Both the position numbers and the translations under genes were made by a program. The notes beneath the pieces were generated by a model. The model was given only the letters and a program-made list of their open reading frames with translations. It searched no databases and had not been told where the DNA came from. 64,000 nt of DNA, from NCBI RefSeq assembly GCF_038008325.1, contig NZ_JBBOYW010000001.1:2904001-2968000 (forward strand). The letters run 5' to 3'. This stretch comes from Lysinibacillus sp. FSL K6-0232. GTDB taxonomy: Bacteria; Bacillota; Bacilli; Bacillales_A; Planococcaceae. Positions within the stretch are counted from its first letter, which is position 1. Each line of letters opens with the position of its first letter. Below are positions 36,734-46,773 of the stretch, one piece after another.

Positions 36734-37780
36734 ATGAAAAAATGGCTTCTTATGACACTGATGGCTGTCCTAGTGCTTGCATTAGCAGCTTGCGGTGGCG
36801 GTGACAAAAAAGAAACCTCTGCTCCAGCAGCAGAAGGTGATGGTGGTTATACAAAGGAAAAACCACTTGTCATTAAGTTTTCACATGTAACATCAATTGA
36901 TAGTGTTAAAGGAAAAGCAGCAGATGCATTTGCAAAATTAGTAGATGAAAAAACAGAAGGAAAAGTAAAAGTAGAAGTTTACCCTTCCTCTCAATTATAT
37001 GGTGATAATGATGAATTAGATGCATTGGTATCTGGTAATGTTCATATGATTGCGCCTTCTGTAACAAAAATGGTAAAAATCGACCCACGTTGGCAATATG
37101 TTGATATGCCATATCTTTTTGAAGACCAAGAGCATGTTCGTAAGTTCTTTAATTCTGATTTAGCAAAAACACTTTTAGAATCTGATCAATTAGCAGCGAA
37201 CGATATTAAAGGTTTAGCTTTCTGGGAAAATGGCTTTAAGCAATTTTCAAATAACAAGCATCCACTTGTGAATGTCGAAGATTTTAAAGGCTTAAAGTTC
37301 CGTGCACAGGCTGGAAAAGTGCTAGAAGCACAATTTAAAGCATTAGAGGCTGGCTCTGCCACAATCGCATTCGGTGAAACATATGCAGCATTACAGCAAG
37401 GCACAGTAGATGGTGCGGAAAATCCATTTAATAACTTTGATACACAAAAATATCAAGAGGTACAAAATTATCTTTCAGTATCTGAACATGGTCGTCTAGA
37501 TTACGCGATCTTTGTGAATAAAACATTCTGGGAAAGCATCCCTGCTGATTTAGCAGGAGCAGTTGAGGAAGCTTTAGCTGAAGCAACACAACTAGCTTGG
37601 GATTTAGCAACTGAGGAAAATGAAAAATCATTTGAAAACATTAAAAACTCTGGTATTGAAGTAACGGAGCTTACTGCTGAACAAAAAGAAGCTATTAAAA
37701 CTAAGCTTGAGCCAGTATATGAAGAATTTACTGATGTGATTACAGAGGAATTAATTAATGGTATCCGTGATTTAAAATAA
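36734..37780 (+). CDS. dctP: DctP-family TRAP solute-binding lipoprotein, paralogue 2
   Basis: 348 residues. A standard lipoprotein signal (MKKWLLMTLMAVLVLALAAC) and Gly-rich linker lead into the DctP fold: VIKFSHVTSIDSVKGKAAD, VHMIAPSVTKM, the binding arginine in FKGLKFRAQAG, and GTVDGAENPFNNF. It binds a C4-dicarboxylate or related acid outside the cell and passes it to DctQM. An AGGGGG site precedes the ATG. The hairpin after it (37926-37962) would raise its mRNA over the permease genes. Confidence 0.9.
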   Translation: MKKWLLMTLMAVLVLALAACGGGDKKETSAPAAEGDGGYTKEKPLVIKFSHVTSIDSVKGKAADAFAKLVDEKTEGKVKVEVYPSSQLYGDNDELDALVSGNVHMIAPSVTKMVKIDPRWQYVDMPYLFEDQEHVRKFFNSDLAKTLLESDQLAANDIKGLAFWENGFKQFSNNKHPLVNVEDFKGLKFRAQAGKVLEAQFKALEAGSATIAFGETYAALQQGTVDGAENPFNNFDTQKYQEVQNYLSVSEHGRLDYAIFVNKTFWESIPADLAGAVEEALAEATQLAWDLATEENEKSFENIKNSGIEVTELTAEQKEAIKTKLEPVYEEFTDVITEELINGIRDLK

Positions 37781-37925
37781 TATTCATTTTGACAATAAGA
37801 ATCTGCTATATTTTCATAGATTAGCGCTGTTAATAATCAGAATATACAGAAAATAGATTGTTCCAGCCCTCCTATAAAATCTCTACAGATTCTTTTTTTA
37901 TAAATCGCTTACATTCATCTTGTAT

Positions 37926-37970
37926 AAACGGGTGCTAAGATATCGCAATAAAGCACCCGTTTTAAACTTT
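37926..37970 (+). terminator. Partial terminator/stabilising hairpin inside the TRAP operon
   Basis: AAACGGGTGCT (37926-37936) pairs perfectly with AGCACCCGTTT (37952-37962), followed by TAAACTTT, a weak U-tract. It lies between dctP and dctQ, 18 bases before the dctQ ribosome-binding site (AAAGGAGG), and should lower read-through. Confidence 0.75.
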
Positions 37971-37989
37971 AACTAAAGGAGGCAACAAT

Positions 37990-38487
37990 ATGAAGGCCTT
38001 ATATAAGCTTTGGGGCTACTTAGAGGAAATCCTTGCTGGTATTTTTTTTATAGCAGGTATTGTACTTATTTTTTATGGTGTCCTTATGCGTTACATATTC
38101 AATGAACCACAAGCATGGGTAGAGGAATTAGCACGTTATGCAATTATTTGGGGTACATTTTTAGGCTTTGGCTTAGCCTTAAAGCATAATCAACATATCC
38201 AAGTAGATATTTTATACGATAAATTAAAGCCTTCAATGAAGCGTCTACTAGATTTAGTGGCAACAGGCTTAAGCATTGTTTTTTGTGTTATTTACACCTA
38301 TTACGGCTTTATTTTAGTGGAAAATCGTTATACATCTGGCATGGTATCACTTGATATTGGCATACCAATGTGGATTGTCTATTTAGTTTTACCACTTTCA
38401 GGTATTTTATTTTTACTAAGGTTCGTAGAAAGATTAGTGAATATTCTACGAGGAAAGGATGAAGAATATGCTAATCCTCTTACTTAG
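37990..38487 (+). CDS. dctQ: TRAP transporter small permease
   Basis: 165 residues with four transmembrane helices, the norm for DctQ. Family marks are 'FYGVLMRYIFNEPQAWVEELARY' in the first loop and helix, and 'HNQHIQVDILYD'. It pairs with the large permease, whose start lies inside the end of this gene. A strong AAAGGAGG site precedes the ATG. Confidence 0.93.
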   Translation: MKALYKLWGYLEEILAGIFFIAGIVLIFYGVLMRYIFNEPQAWVEELARYAIIWGTFLGFGLALKHNQHIQVDILYDKLKPSMKRLLDLVATGLSIVFCVIYTYYGFILVENRYTSGMVSLDIGIPMWIVYLVLPLSGILFLLRFVERLVNILRGKDEEYANPLT

Positions 38488-39736
38488 TTTCTTTTTATTA
38501 CTATTTTTACGCGTACCTGTTGCGATTAGCTTAGCACTCTCAACAATTTTTGTCCTCTTCCAAGTTGATTTTAATATGAATATGGTTCCACAGCGTGTTT
38601 TCACTGCATTGGATTCCTTCCCAATGATGGCAATTCCAGGATTCGTTCTTGCTGGAGTATTGATGGCACGTGGTGGTATTTCAAAATATTTAATTGAGGC
38701 TTTACGTGCATGGATTGGACATCTTCCAGGTGGGCTTGCAGTTGTAACTATTGTTGCCTGTGCTATTTTTGCAGCGATTTCAGGTTCTTCACCTGCTACA
38801 GCCGCAGCAATCGGCTCTATTATGATTCCTGCTATGATTTCAGCAGGCTATAAAAAACGTTACTCCATGGGGCTGGTAGCTGCTGGTGGCACATTAGGGA
38901 TTTTAATTCCACCAAGTGTTCCATTAATTATTTATGGGATTACATCAGAGCAATCTATTGGTGAATTATTTATGGCTGGGGTTATTCCTGGTTTAGCTTT
39001 AACGGGGATTTTAATTATTGCAGCCATCGTATATGCAAAGCGTAATGGCTTTAAAGGAGATGAGCCAGCTTCTTGGGGAGAACGTGGTCGTAAATCCTTA
39101 AAAGCAATTTGGGGTGCATTTTTACCTTTTTTAATTTTAGGAACAATTTATTCAGGAATTGTTACACCAACTGAATCAGCCGTTATTGCTGTGTTCTATG
39201 GTCTTATCGTATCATTATTTATCTATCGTGAAATGAAGCTAAAAGACTTCCGTGAAGTATTAGTAGAATCTATTAATATTACAGCGATGATTTTCTTAAT
39301 TATTGGTGCGGCTTCATTATTCGGCTTATATTTAACAAATGCACAAGTACCACAGCAAGTTGGGGCATGGATTGCTGAAAGTGATATGAACAAATGGATA
39401 TTTATGATTATTGTTAATATTTTATTCTTTGTAATGGGCATGTTCCTAGAGGCTGTTTCGATTATTTTAATCACTTTACCAATTCTTCTGCCGATTCTTG
39501 CACATTTTGACATTAATTTAATTCACTTTGCGATTATTATGACGATTAATATGGAATTAGGTATGATTACTCCACCAGTAGGGTTAAATCTCTTTGTTGT
39601 TAGTGGTATTGCTAAGGAGAAGCTTGGTGAGGTTGTCAAAGGCGTTATTCCATTTATTATTTTAATGATTATCTTTTTAGCATTAGTTGTGTTAATTCCA
39701 CAATTATCACTATGGTTACCAGAGCAAATGAAGTAA
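38468..39736 (+). CDS. dctM: TRAP transporter large permease
   Basis: 422 residues with about 12 hydrophobic helices. DctM signatures are LFLRVPVAISLALS, 'AISGSSPATAAAIGSIMIPAM', GGTLGILIPPSVPLIIYG, and MELGMITPPVGLNLFVV. It carries the sodium-driven transport path. The ATG at 38468 is better spaced from GAGGAAAGG than the one at 38459. It overlaps dctQ by 20 bases, indicating coupled translation. Confidence 0.94.
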   Translation: MLILLLSFFLLLFLRVPVAISLALSTIFVLFQVDFNMNMVPQRVFTALDSFPMMAIPGFVLAGVLMARGGISKYLIEALRAWIGHLPGGLAVVTIVACAIFAAISGSSPATAAAIGSIMIPAMISAGYKKRYSMGLVAAGGTLGILIPPSVPLIIYGITSEQSIGELFMAGVIPGLALTGILIIAAIVYAKRNGFKGDEPASWGERGRKSLKAIWGAFLPFLILGTIYSGIVTPTESAVIAVFYGLIVSLFIYREMKLKDFREVLVESINITAMIFLIIGAASLFGLYLTNAQVPQQVGAWIAESDMNKWIFMIIVNILFFVMGMFLEAVSIILITLPILLPILAHFDINLIHFAIIMTINMELGMITPPVGLNLFVVSGIAKEKLGEVVKGVIPFIILMIIFLALVVLIPQLSLWLPEQMK

Positions 39737-39748
39737 GAGAGGTTTCTT

Positions 39749-40945
39749 ATGGAAAATTTCACAAAAGGGTATTCCATGAAAGATCGACAATTTTGGGTAA
39801 TTGTTATGAGCCTAGGTGGAGCTTCGGTATTTGTTTTTGCAGCAATGTACTCAGTACAGCCCCTGCTCCCCTTTTTTACAGAGCAATTTCAAATTTCGGT
39901 TTCCTATGCAAGCCTATCCATGTCTATGACGACGCTTTCTATTATTATTGGCTTAATCGTTTTAGGGTTTTTATCTGATCGCTATGGACGTTTACCATTT
40001 GTACGGTTTTCCATTCTTTTAACGATTATTCCTTTTCTTTTAATGCCGTTAACAGACTCATTTGCGGTTATTATTTTTTTACGATTTATTCAAGGCTTTG
40101 CTATTGCAGGCGTTCCCGCAGCAGCACTTGCCTATATTAGTGAGGAAATCCATCCACAATCAATGGGGCTGGCGACAGCGCTATATATTTCCTGCAATGC
40201 ACTAGGTGGAACAATTGGGCGTTTAATGATGGGCTATCTAACAGAAAATAAATCTTGGGAGATAGCCTTTCTCTCTTTAGCCCTTTTTGGTAGTATCATT
40301 TTTATTATTGTTTGGTTAACACTTCCTAAATCAAGAAACTTTACAATCCATCGTCGTTATATCCGAGAAGATTTACATGGATTTTGGCTGCATTTAAAAA
40401 ATCCCTACTTATTACTTCTTTTTGGCTTCGGCATTATTTTGCAATTATCATTTACAGGTATGTGGTCGTTTATTCCCTACTATTTAGTAGAACCACCATT
40501 TTTACTATCCTTAAAAATGATTTCCTTTATTTTTTTAGCGTATGGCTTAGGTATTATCGGCTCTCCGATTGCCAATGCCCTTGCCAATAAAGTAGGTATT
40601 GCTAAAATTAGAACAATCGGTGTGCTTTTATTAGTAGGTGGTATTTTATGTACAGTAAGCACCTCCCTTGCGCTCATTGTTGTTGGGCTTTGTATTGCCT
40701 GTTTAGGTTTTTTCACAACACATTCCCTAACATCTGCAACTGTAAGTCGAACAGCCAGCCACCAAAAGGGACTTGCCTCAAGCTTATACCTTGTTTCGTA
40801 TTATATTGGTGTTGCTGCAGGAAGCAGCCTACTTAGTCCAATATGGCTACATTTTAAATGGCACGGTATCGTCATCATTACAGTTCTACTGCCTATTATT
40901 TATCTATTCTTTTTAAATTACACCTTACACAAAAAGATGCCCTAA
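39749..40945 (+). CDS. MFS transporter, YnfM-like
   Basis: 398 residues, about 12 membrane helices. FLSDRYGRLPFVRFS is the MFS loop motif, and the 'YSVQPLLPFFTEQFQISVSYASL' opening recalls the YnfM/arabinose-efflux-like group. GAGAGG precedes the start. It begins 12 bases after dctM, so it is part of the TRAP operon transcript; an export role for a related acid or a by-product is plausible but unproven. Confidence 0.83.
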   Translation: MENFTKGYSMKDRQFWVIVMSLGGASVFVFAAMYSVQPLLPFFTEQFQISVSYASLSMSMTTLSIIIGLIVLGFLSDRYGRLPFVRFSILLTIIPFLLMPLTDSFAVIIFLRFIQGFAIAGVPAAALAYISEEIHPQSMGLATALYISCNALGGTIGRLMMGYLTENKSWEIAFLSLALFGSIIFIIVWLTLPKSRNFTIHRRYIREDLHGFWLHLKNPYLLLLFGFGIILQLSFTGMWSFIPYYLVEPPFLLSLKMISFIFLAYGLGIIGSPIANALANKVGIAKIRTIGVLLLVGGILCTVSTSLALIVVGLCIACLGFFTTHSLTSATVSRTASHQKGLASSLYLVSYYIGVAAGSSLLSPIWLHFKWHGIVIITVLLPIIYLFFLNYTLHKKMP

Positions 40946-40962
40946 AGTTATTTTAAGGCATC
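40932..40962. terminator. Bidirectional terminator between MFS and anti-sigma genes
   Basis: AAAAGATGCC pairs with GGCATCTTTT across a loop that itself can pair TAAA/TTTA; T-rich on both sides. Confidence 0.85.
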
Positions 40963-40971
40963 TTTTATTTA

Positions 40972-41910
40972 TTAAATATACATCAGAAGCAGAATAAGCC
41001 CAGGGATAGCTATTATAACCCAAGCAATTGATAAGTAATGTCTTTTTTCCTCTCTACCATAGTGATAATCTATAAAAATAGAGCTAATCACAGTAATGAT
41101 AAGGTAGCTACCAATTACTGCTGTATAGAGAAACCAATTGGTTAGTAGCATCATTATTGGCATGACTGTATTACAAATCTTAATTATTCGTGTAGCGCGT
41201 TGATGTGCGGTATTCGCATAGCCCTTTGGTATATTAAATTTTTTCCTTACCAATTTTTCAATTAACCATGTGCCCAACAGCAAAACAATAAGAAATGTAA
41301 AAAGATTGCCCATCGTGAATTCCTTTTTATTTTCATCAATATGGACTAAAAATGTAGCTATCATCTCTGGATCATTGACAAGATAGACGGATTGATGTGT
41401 GTAATCCTTTAGCAGTAATTGTTGATCGTTAACCATAATTTTTAACTTGACAGCCTGCCCACTCTCAAAGGCTACCCATATATCCATCGTATTAAAGCCA
41501 AATAAATCATACTCCTGTACCTGTGTGGCAGTAGCCTGTTGTAATAATTGCTGTAATACCTCCGTATCTGCGGTAGTTTTAAAAATATCCTGCCCTATTA
41601 CCCAACCTGGTCTGCCAGCTTGAAATGATGTTTCTTTTCCATTTTGAGCTACTGTATACATTGTAATCTCGTGTTGCTGTGCCAATTCAATAACGGAAGC
41701 CTGTTGACCATTATCGGTCTGCTTAAACGGCTCTGTTATGATTAACAAGAAGAACAGCACAATTGCCCCAGCCATAATAATTGGATATTGCCAATTCTTT
41801 GTTGATTGCTTGTTTTGTCGAGCCTGCTCCAAAATATCCTTTTGTAAAGCTTTTGAAAATCTTGGTGCTTCGCCAAGCTCCTTATCTAACTTATTTTTAA
41901 AAGCTGTCAT
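40972..41910 (-). CDS. Putative membrane anti-sigma factor
   Basis: 312 residues. A ~42-residue charged cytoplasmic N-terminus is followed by a membrane helix (PIIMAGAIVLFFLLII), an extracytoplasmic domain of ~135 residues (Gln/Thr-rich), and four more hydrophobic segments toward the C-terminus. It overlaps the ECF sigma gene by 14 bases, the classic arrangement for a cognate anti-sigma. There is no zinc-binding HxxxCxxC motif. The C-terminal multi-helix part resembles the DUF4181 type by feel only. The role is inferred mainly from position and topology. Confidence 0.6.
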   Translation of the reverse strand: MTAFKNKLDKELGEAPRFSKALQKDILEQARQNKQSTKNWQYPIIMAGAIVLFFLLIITEPFKQTDNGQQASVIELAQQHEITMYTVAQNGKETSFQAGRPGWVIGQDIFKTTADTEVLQQLLQQATATQVQEYDLFGFNTMDIWVAFESGQAVKLKIMVNDQQLLLKDYTHQSVYLVNDPEMIATFLVHIDENKKEFTMGNLFTFLIVLLLGTWLIEKLVRKKFNIPKGYANTAHQRATRIIKICNTVMPIMMLLTNWFLYTAVIGSYLIITVISSIFIDYHYGREEKRHYLSIAWVIIAIPGLILLLMYI

Positions 41911-42418
41911 CCTCTAACACCTCCCATTCATGCTCATCTAGTAGCTCATATAGCATTTTTCTTGCTCGATGCAATCTTGTTTTCACCGTATTTTCTGTGC
42001 TTCTAAGAATATCTGCAATTTCTCGAATTTTTAATTCCTGATAATAATAAAGAATGACCACTTCTCTGTATAAAATAGGAATCTGAAATAATACGTTTGT
42101 CAATGTTTTACGCTCATCTATTTCCACTAACGCTTTCTCTGGTGTGCGTTTACTTACACCAATATGGAATTTTTCCAATAAGAGATGTCGTTTATTTTTC
42201 CAGCTTCGAAGATAATCATGACTTTTATGTACAGTAATTTTCACTAAGTATGTTTTTAAGGATGCTCTTTGTTCAAAACGTTCTTGCTGATGATAATAGG
42301 CAAGAAATACATCCTGCACAATTTCCTCAGCCATCGCCCAATCCCTTACATATAGATAGGCAACACGCAAACAATATTCCCCATGTTCCTCCATAACGGC
42401 TGCTAAATGCTCACTCAC
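41897..42418 (-). CDS. ECF-family RNA polymerase sigma factor
   Basis: 173 residues. Region 2 contains LRVAYLYVRDWAMAEEIVQDVFLAYY, and region 4 (IPILYREVVILYYYQELKIREIADIL then STENTVKTRLHRARKML) the -35-reading helix-turn-helix, typical of SigV/SigW-like extracytoplasmic function sigmas. The start is GTG after a strong AGGAGGTG. The putative anti-sigma overlaps its end. A promoter of ECF type upstream suggests autoregulation. The stimulus is unknown. Confidence 0.92.
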   Translation of the reverse strand: MSEHLAAVMEEHGEYCLRVAYLYVRDWAMAEEIVQDVFLAYYHQQERFEQRASLKTYLVKITVHKSHDYLRSWKNKRHLLLEKFHIGVSKRTPEKALVEIDERKTLTNVLFQIPILYREVVILYYYQELKIREIADILRSTENTVKTRLHRARKMLYELLDEHEWEVLEDDSF

Positions 42419-42440
42419 CCAAACACCTCCTGTTCACTCT

Positions 42441-42470
42441 ATAGTCGTAGTTACTTAATAGCTGGTTTCA
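42441..42470 (-). promoter_or_regulatory. ECF-type autoregulatory promoter of the sigma/anti-sigma operon
   Basis: On the minus strand TGAAAC (42470-42465), a 17-base spacer and CGACTAT (42447-42441) match the ECF pattern (TGAAAC-N16/17-CGWC) used by SigW/X/V-type factors. It lies about 25 bases upstream of the GTG start. Confidence 0.7.
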
Positions 42471-42592
42471 TAAAAACAAAAAATAATTACTTTTAGTACA
42501 GTAAGTTTATTGAAATCAACAAACATAATATCGCAAAAGCTTCACACACTAAAAAAAGTTTCTATACGGTGAGCATATTTTTCCCTTATCTC

Positions 42593-42646
42593 TTGAAGTA
42601 CAAGTAAAAAAACTGGTATAGTGAGATTGTTTGTCTGACGTCTGAC
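42593..42646 (+). promoter_or_regulatory. nupC promoter and start-site direct repeat
   Basis: TTGAAG (42593-42598), an 18-base spacer and TATAGT (42617-42622) form a sigma-A promoter. GTCTGAC is repeated back to back at 42633-42639 and 42640-42646, just after the expected start. The leader to nupC is about 120 bases; no known purine riboswitch motif was found in it. Confidence 0.5.
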
Positions 42647-42751
42647 TAATAAAATACTCTAACTATTCAATAATTGAAATTGGCGTATGTTATGAGTGAT
42701 AGTTATGAATTCGAGCACTCACAATTATTATCTATACTGATGGAGGAACTT

Positions 42752-43933
42752 ATGAGGTACTTAATATCCTTTTGTGGATTACTACTCGTTTTTGCTTTAG
42801 CGCTGTTAGTAAGTAAAAACAAAAAAGAAATAAAATACAAAAATATCGTACTGATGTTAGTGATTCAATTTCTCTTGGCAACTCTACTTCTCAATACAAC
42901 AATTGGCTATGTGCTAATTAAAGCCATTACAAATGTCTTTGACCATTTATTATCATACGCAAATGCGGGCATTTCATTTGTTTTTGGAGGTTTAGCAAAC
43001 CAAGGAGAGTCACCTTTCTTTCTCACTGTCCTATTACCGATTGTCTTTATATCTGCGTTGATCGGGATTTTGCAGCATTTTAAAATTTTGCCGTTCTTTA
43101 TGACATGGGTTGGCTTCTTACTGAGTAAGATTAATGGCATGGGGAAATTGGAATCCTACAATGCTGTTGCCTCTGCAATGGTCGGTCAGTCTGAAGTTTT
43201 TATTACAGTGAAAAAGCAATTAGATAAGCTTAGCCCACAGCGTATGTATACATTATGTGCATCAGCGATGTCAACGGTCTCTATGTCTGTTGTTGGCGCC
43301 TATATGACAATGATTGAGCCAAAATATGTTGTCACAGCTATTGTCTTAAACTTATTTGGTGGATTTATTATTGTTTCCATTATTAATCCATATAAGGTTG
43401 AAGAAAATGAGGATATTTTAACAATTGAGGATGAGCAGAAGCAAGCTTTCTTCCAAATGCTTGGAGAATATATTATGGATGGCTTTAAAGTCGCCATTAT
43501 TGTTGGTGCTATGCTTATCGGTTTTGTCGCCTTAATGGATGGCATTAATTCCTTATTCGATATAGTAATTGGTGTGTCTTTCCAAGAAATATTAGGCTAT
43601 ATCTTTGCACCCATCGCTTTCTTAATGGGTGTGCCATGGGCAGATGCGATTACTGCTGGCGGCATTATGGCAACGAAATTAGTGACAAATGAATTTGTCG
43701 CGATGATTAGCCTTGGAGAGATCACTGATTCCTTGAGTGAGCGTACATTGGGCATTATTTCTGTCTTTCTTGTATCCTTTGCAAACTTTTCATCTATCGG
43801 CATTATCGCTGGAGCCGTAAAGGGCTTGAATGAAAGGCAAGGAAATATCGTTGCTCGCTTTGGCTTAAAATTACTCTACGGCGCAACACTTGTCAGTATC
43901 TTAACAGCTATTGTTGTTGGTTTAATTATTTAA
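42752..43933 (+). CDS. nupC: NupC-type nucleoside:proton/sodium symporter
   Basis: 393 residues from the ATG at 42752, which follows ATGGAGGAA; a 26-residue in-frame extension covers that site and was rejected. Concentrative nucleoside transporter motifs are [21 protein letters not shown], the signature [14 protein letters not shown] and '[16 protein letters not shown]'. About ten membrane helices are visible. It takes up nucleosides, with base preference not readable here. It stands alone, without deoxyribose or phosphorylase genes nearby. Confidence 0.92.
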   Translation: MRYLISFCGLLLVFALALLVSKNKKEIKYKNIVLMLVIQFLLATLLLNTTIGYVLIKAITNVFDHLLSYANAGISFVFGGLANQGESPFFLTVLLPIVFISALIGILQHFKILPFFMTWVGFLLSKINGMGKLESYNAVASAMVGQSEVFITVKKQLDKLSPQRMYTLCASAMSTVSMSVVGAYMTMIEPKYVVTAIVLNLFGGFIIVSIINPYKVEENEDILTIEDEQKQAFFQMLGEYIMDGFKVAIIVGAMLIGFVALMDGINSLFDIVIGVSFQEILGYIFAPIAFLMGVPWADAITAGGIMATKLVTNEFVAMISLGEITDSLSERTLGIISVFLVSFANFSSIGIIAGAVKGLNERQGNIVARFGLKLLYGATLVSILTAIVVGLII

Positions 43934-43952
43934 GTTACATCTCAATACTATA

Positions 43953-43997
43953 AAACATGTCCACCACCTAATTCATGTTGGGTGGTGGACATGTTAT
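43953..43997. terminator. Bidirectional terminator between nupC and leuS
   Basis: AACATGTCCACCACC pairs perfectly with GGTGGTGGACATGTT (43981-43995), then TATTTTTATTT. Confidence 0.92.
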
Positions 43998-43999
43998 TT

Positions 44000-46417
44000 T
44001 TATTTCACAACAATATTAACAAGCTTGCCTGGAATCACGATAATTTTTACTAAGTTTTTCCCTGCCATATATTCCTGTACCTTACTATCAGCAAGTGCTA
44101 CTTCTTCGATATCTTCTTTTGAAGCATCCTTCGCAACAACGATTTTCGCACGTACTTTACCCGCTACTTGAACAGCGATTTCCACTTCATCATCTACCAA
44201 TTTCGCCTCATCATATGTTGGCCATTGCTCATACGTAAGCGTTGTTTCATGACCAAGTAGCTGCCATAGCTCCTCTGCAATATGTGGTGCGATTGGTGCT
44301 AGCATTTTCACAAAGCCTTCTGCATAAGCTGTTGGGATAACCTCTGCTTTATAGCAATCATTAATAAATACCATCATTTGTGAAATCGCTGTATTAAAGC
44401 GGATGCCCTCATAATCCTCTGTTACCTTTTTCACTGTTTGGTGATATGATTTTTCAAGTGTTTGATCGTTAGATGCTTGAATTTTTGCTGACAGTGCACC
44501 TGTTTCTTCATTAACAAATAAACGCCAAATACGATCTAAGAAGCGACGTGCTCCATCTAAGCCATTTGTAGACCATGCAACAGATGCCTCTAACGGGCCC
44601 ATAAACATTTCATATAAACGTAATGTATCCGCACCATGTGATGCAATAATCTCATCTGGATTCACAACATTGCCTTTAGATTTAGACATTTTTTCATTGC
44701 CCTCACCAAGAATCATTCCTTGGTTAAATAATTTTTGGAATGGCTCTTTTGTATGAACAACCCCTAAGTCGTATAACACTTTATGCCAGAAGCGTGCATA
44801 TAGTAAATGCAGTACCGCGTGCTCTGCTCCACCAATATAAATATCCACAGGCAGCCAGCGTTTGAGTAGCTCTGGGTCTGCAATGGCTTCTGTGTTTGTT
44901 GGGTCGATATAGCGTAGGAAGTACCAGCTTGAGCCCGCCCATTGTGGCATTGTATTTGTTTCACGGCGTCCTTTTTTACCTGTTTCAGGGTCTACAACAT
45001 TTACCCAATCTGTAATATTCGCTAATGGTGACTCACCTGTACCTGATGGACGAATATTATCTGTTTTTGGCAGCATTAATGGTAATTCTGATTCTGGTAC
45101 TGGCGTTGTTGTGCCATCCTCCCAATGAATCATTGGAATTGGCTCACCCCAATAACGTTGGCGAGAGAATAGCCAGTCGCGTAGACGATAAGAAATTTTC
45201 TTCTCTCCTACGCCTTTGTCCTCTAACCATTCAATTGCCTTTGCAATACCATCTGCTTTGTTTAAGCCATTGAGGAAGTCTGAGTTAATATGTGAACCAT
45301 CACCTGTAAATGCTTCTTGGCTAATATCGCCGCCCTCAAGCACAGGAATAATCTCTAAGCCAAATGCTGTCGCAAACTCATAGTCGCGCTCATCATGTGC
45401 AGGAACCGCCATAATCGCACCTGTACCATAAGACACTAATACATAGTCAGCGATCCAAATCGGCACTTTTTTGCCATTAATCGGATTGATGGCATAAGCA
45501 CCTGTAAATACGCCTGTTTTCTCTTTTGCTAAATCTGTACGCTCTAAATCTGATTTCATTTTGACATTTTCTAAATAAGCCTCAACCGCTTGACGTTGCT
45601 CAGCCGTTGTAATTTGCTCTACCAATTTATGTTCAGGTGCAAGCACACAATATGTAGCGCCGAATAATGTATCAGGACGAGTTGTAAATACTGTAAAGCT
45701 GTCATCTGTGCCATCAATAGTAAATGTTACTTCTGCCCCTTCTGAACGGCCAATCCAGTTGCGCTGCATATCTTTAATAGACTCTGGCCAATCAACATCC
45801 TCTAAGTCATCGATTAAACGATCCGCATAAGCTGTAATTTTTAACATCCATTGCTTCATTGGTCGACGCTCTACTGGATGCCCACCACGCTCTGATTTTC
45901 CATCGATAACTTCCTCATTTGCTAATACTGTACCAAGTGCTGGACACCAGTTAACAGCTACTTCATCAATATAGGCTAAGCCTTTTTTATAAAGCTGAAT
46001 AAAAATCCATTGCGTCCATTTATAATAGCTAGGGTCCGTTGTATTAATTTCACGATCCCAGTCATAGCTAAAGCCTAGCTCTTGAATTTGGCGCTTAAAT
46101 GTTGCAATATTTTTTGCTGTAAATTCTGCTGGATCATTGCCTGTATCAAGCGCATATTGCTCAGCTGGTAAGCCAAATGCATCCCACCCCATTGGATGTA
46201 ATACATTATAGCCCTGCATACGTTTAAAGCGAGAAAGAATATCTGTTGCCGTATAGCCTTCTGGATGTCCTACATGTAGACCTGCACCTGATGGATATGG
46301 AAACATATCTAATGCATAAAATTTAGGCTTCTCAACATCATTCTCCGTTTTAAATGTGTTGTGGTCAGCCCAATATTTTTGCCATTTTCTCTCAATTTTT
46401 TGGTGATTAAAACTCAT
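44000..46417 (-). CDS. leuS: Leucyl-tRNA synthetase
   Basis: 805 residues, the usual bacterial length. Class I motifs are HVGH (48-51) and KMSKS (about 575-579); the CP1 editing domain shows [13 protein letters not shown] and [19 protein letters not shown]. It charges tRNA-Leu in the cytoplasm. An AAGGAGGAAAAAG site precedes the ATG, and a leucine T-box controls it. Confidence 0.98.
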   Translation of the reverse strand: MSFNHQKIERKWQKYWADHNTFKTENDVEKPKFYALDMFPYPSGAGLHVGHPEGYTATDILSRFKRMQGYNVLHPMGWDAFGLPAEQYALDTGNDPAEFTAKNIATFKRQIQELGFSYDWDREINTTDPSYYKWTQWIFIQLYKKGLAYIDEVAVNWCPALGTVLANEEVIDGKSERGGHPVERRPMKQWMLKITAYADRLIDDLEDVDWPESIKDMQRNWIGRSEGAEVTFTIDGTDDSFTVFTTRPDTLFGATYCVLAPEHKLVEQITTAEQRQAVEAYLENVKMKSDLERTDLAKEKTGVFTGAYAINPINGKKVPIWIADYVLVSYGTGAIMAVPAHDERDYEFATAFGLEIIPVLEGGDISQEAFTGDGSHINSDFLNGLNKADGIAKAIEWLEDKGVGEKKISYRLRDWLFSRQRYWGEPIPMIHWEDGTTTPVPESELPLMLPKTDNIRPSGTGESPLANITDWVNVVDPETGKKGRRETNTMPQWAGSSWYFLRYIDPTNTEAIADPELLKRWLPVDIYIGGAEHAVLHLLYARFWHKVLYDLGVVHTKEPFQKLFNQGMILGEGNEKMSKSKGNVVNPDEIIASHGADTLRLYEMFMGPLEASVAWSTNGLDGARRFLDRIWRLFVNEETGALSAKIQASNDQTLEKSYHQTVKKVTEDYEGIRFNTAISQMMVFINDCYKAEVIPTAYAEGFVKMLAPIAPHIAEELWQLLGHETTLTYEQWPTYDEAKLVDDEVEIAVQVAGKVRAKIVVAKDASKEDIEEVALADSKVQEYMAGKNLVKIIVIPGKLVNIVVK

Positions 46418-46474
46418 TCTTTTTCCTCCTTAACATACGGTTCATCATTAGAATTGACAAAATATTTAAAAAAT

Positions 46475-46716
46475 AAAAAAACTCGCCCCTTTCTTATATA
46501 AAAGGGACGAGAGAACTGCACTCCCGCGGTACCACCCAAATTAGTGATTACACTCGGCTCAAACTTCTTTAACGCAGAAGAAAACGGCACATGTTTTCAC
46601 ATGGGCAGACTCAGAAGGCGAGTTCAATTTGCTTTCCTACTAGCTTTCACCAACCGCTAGCTCTCTAAAAAGAACAACAAACCTACTATTCCTCATCACT
46701 GTCTTTACATCATATT
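46475..46716 (-). promoter_or_regulatory. T-box leader (leucine) of leuS
   Basis: On the minus strand the T-box sequence TGGGTGGTACCGCGGGA is at 46538-46522, followed by a terminator (CTCGTCCCTTTT / AAAGGGGCGAG, 46512-46482) and a T-run. Upstream, Stem I contains the specifier region GAACTCGCC; the CTC codon specifies leucine and agrees with the downstream gene. Uncharged tRNA-Leu would stabilise the antiterminator and allow leuS transcription. Confidence 0.95.
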
Positions 46717-46722
46717 GCATTT

Positions 46723-46751
46723 ATTCTAATAGAAAGTATAAAAAAGCACAA
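46723..46751 (-). promoter_or_regulatory. Sigma-A promoter of the leuS T-box transcript
   Basis: TTGTGC (46751-46746), a 17-base spacer and TAGAAT (46728-46723) on the minus strand place the start near 46716. Confidence 0.6.
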
Positions 46752-46773
46752 GCCTTTGTTGATTAGCTACCTG

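Noticed and set aside
42674..42751. 26-residue extension of NupC
   Set aside because: It contains the GGAGG site for the ATG at 42752 and has no hydrophobic or family sequence.
42629..42751. Purine riboswitch in the nupC leader
   Set aside because: None of the conserved purine-aptamer core (TATA-loop pairs) is present.
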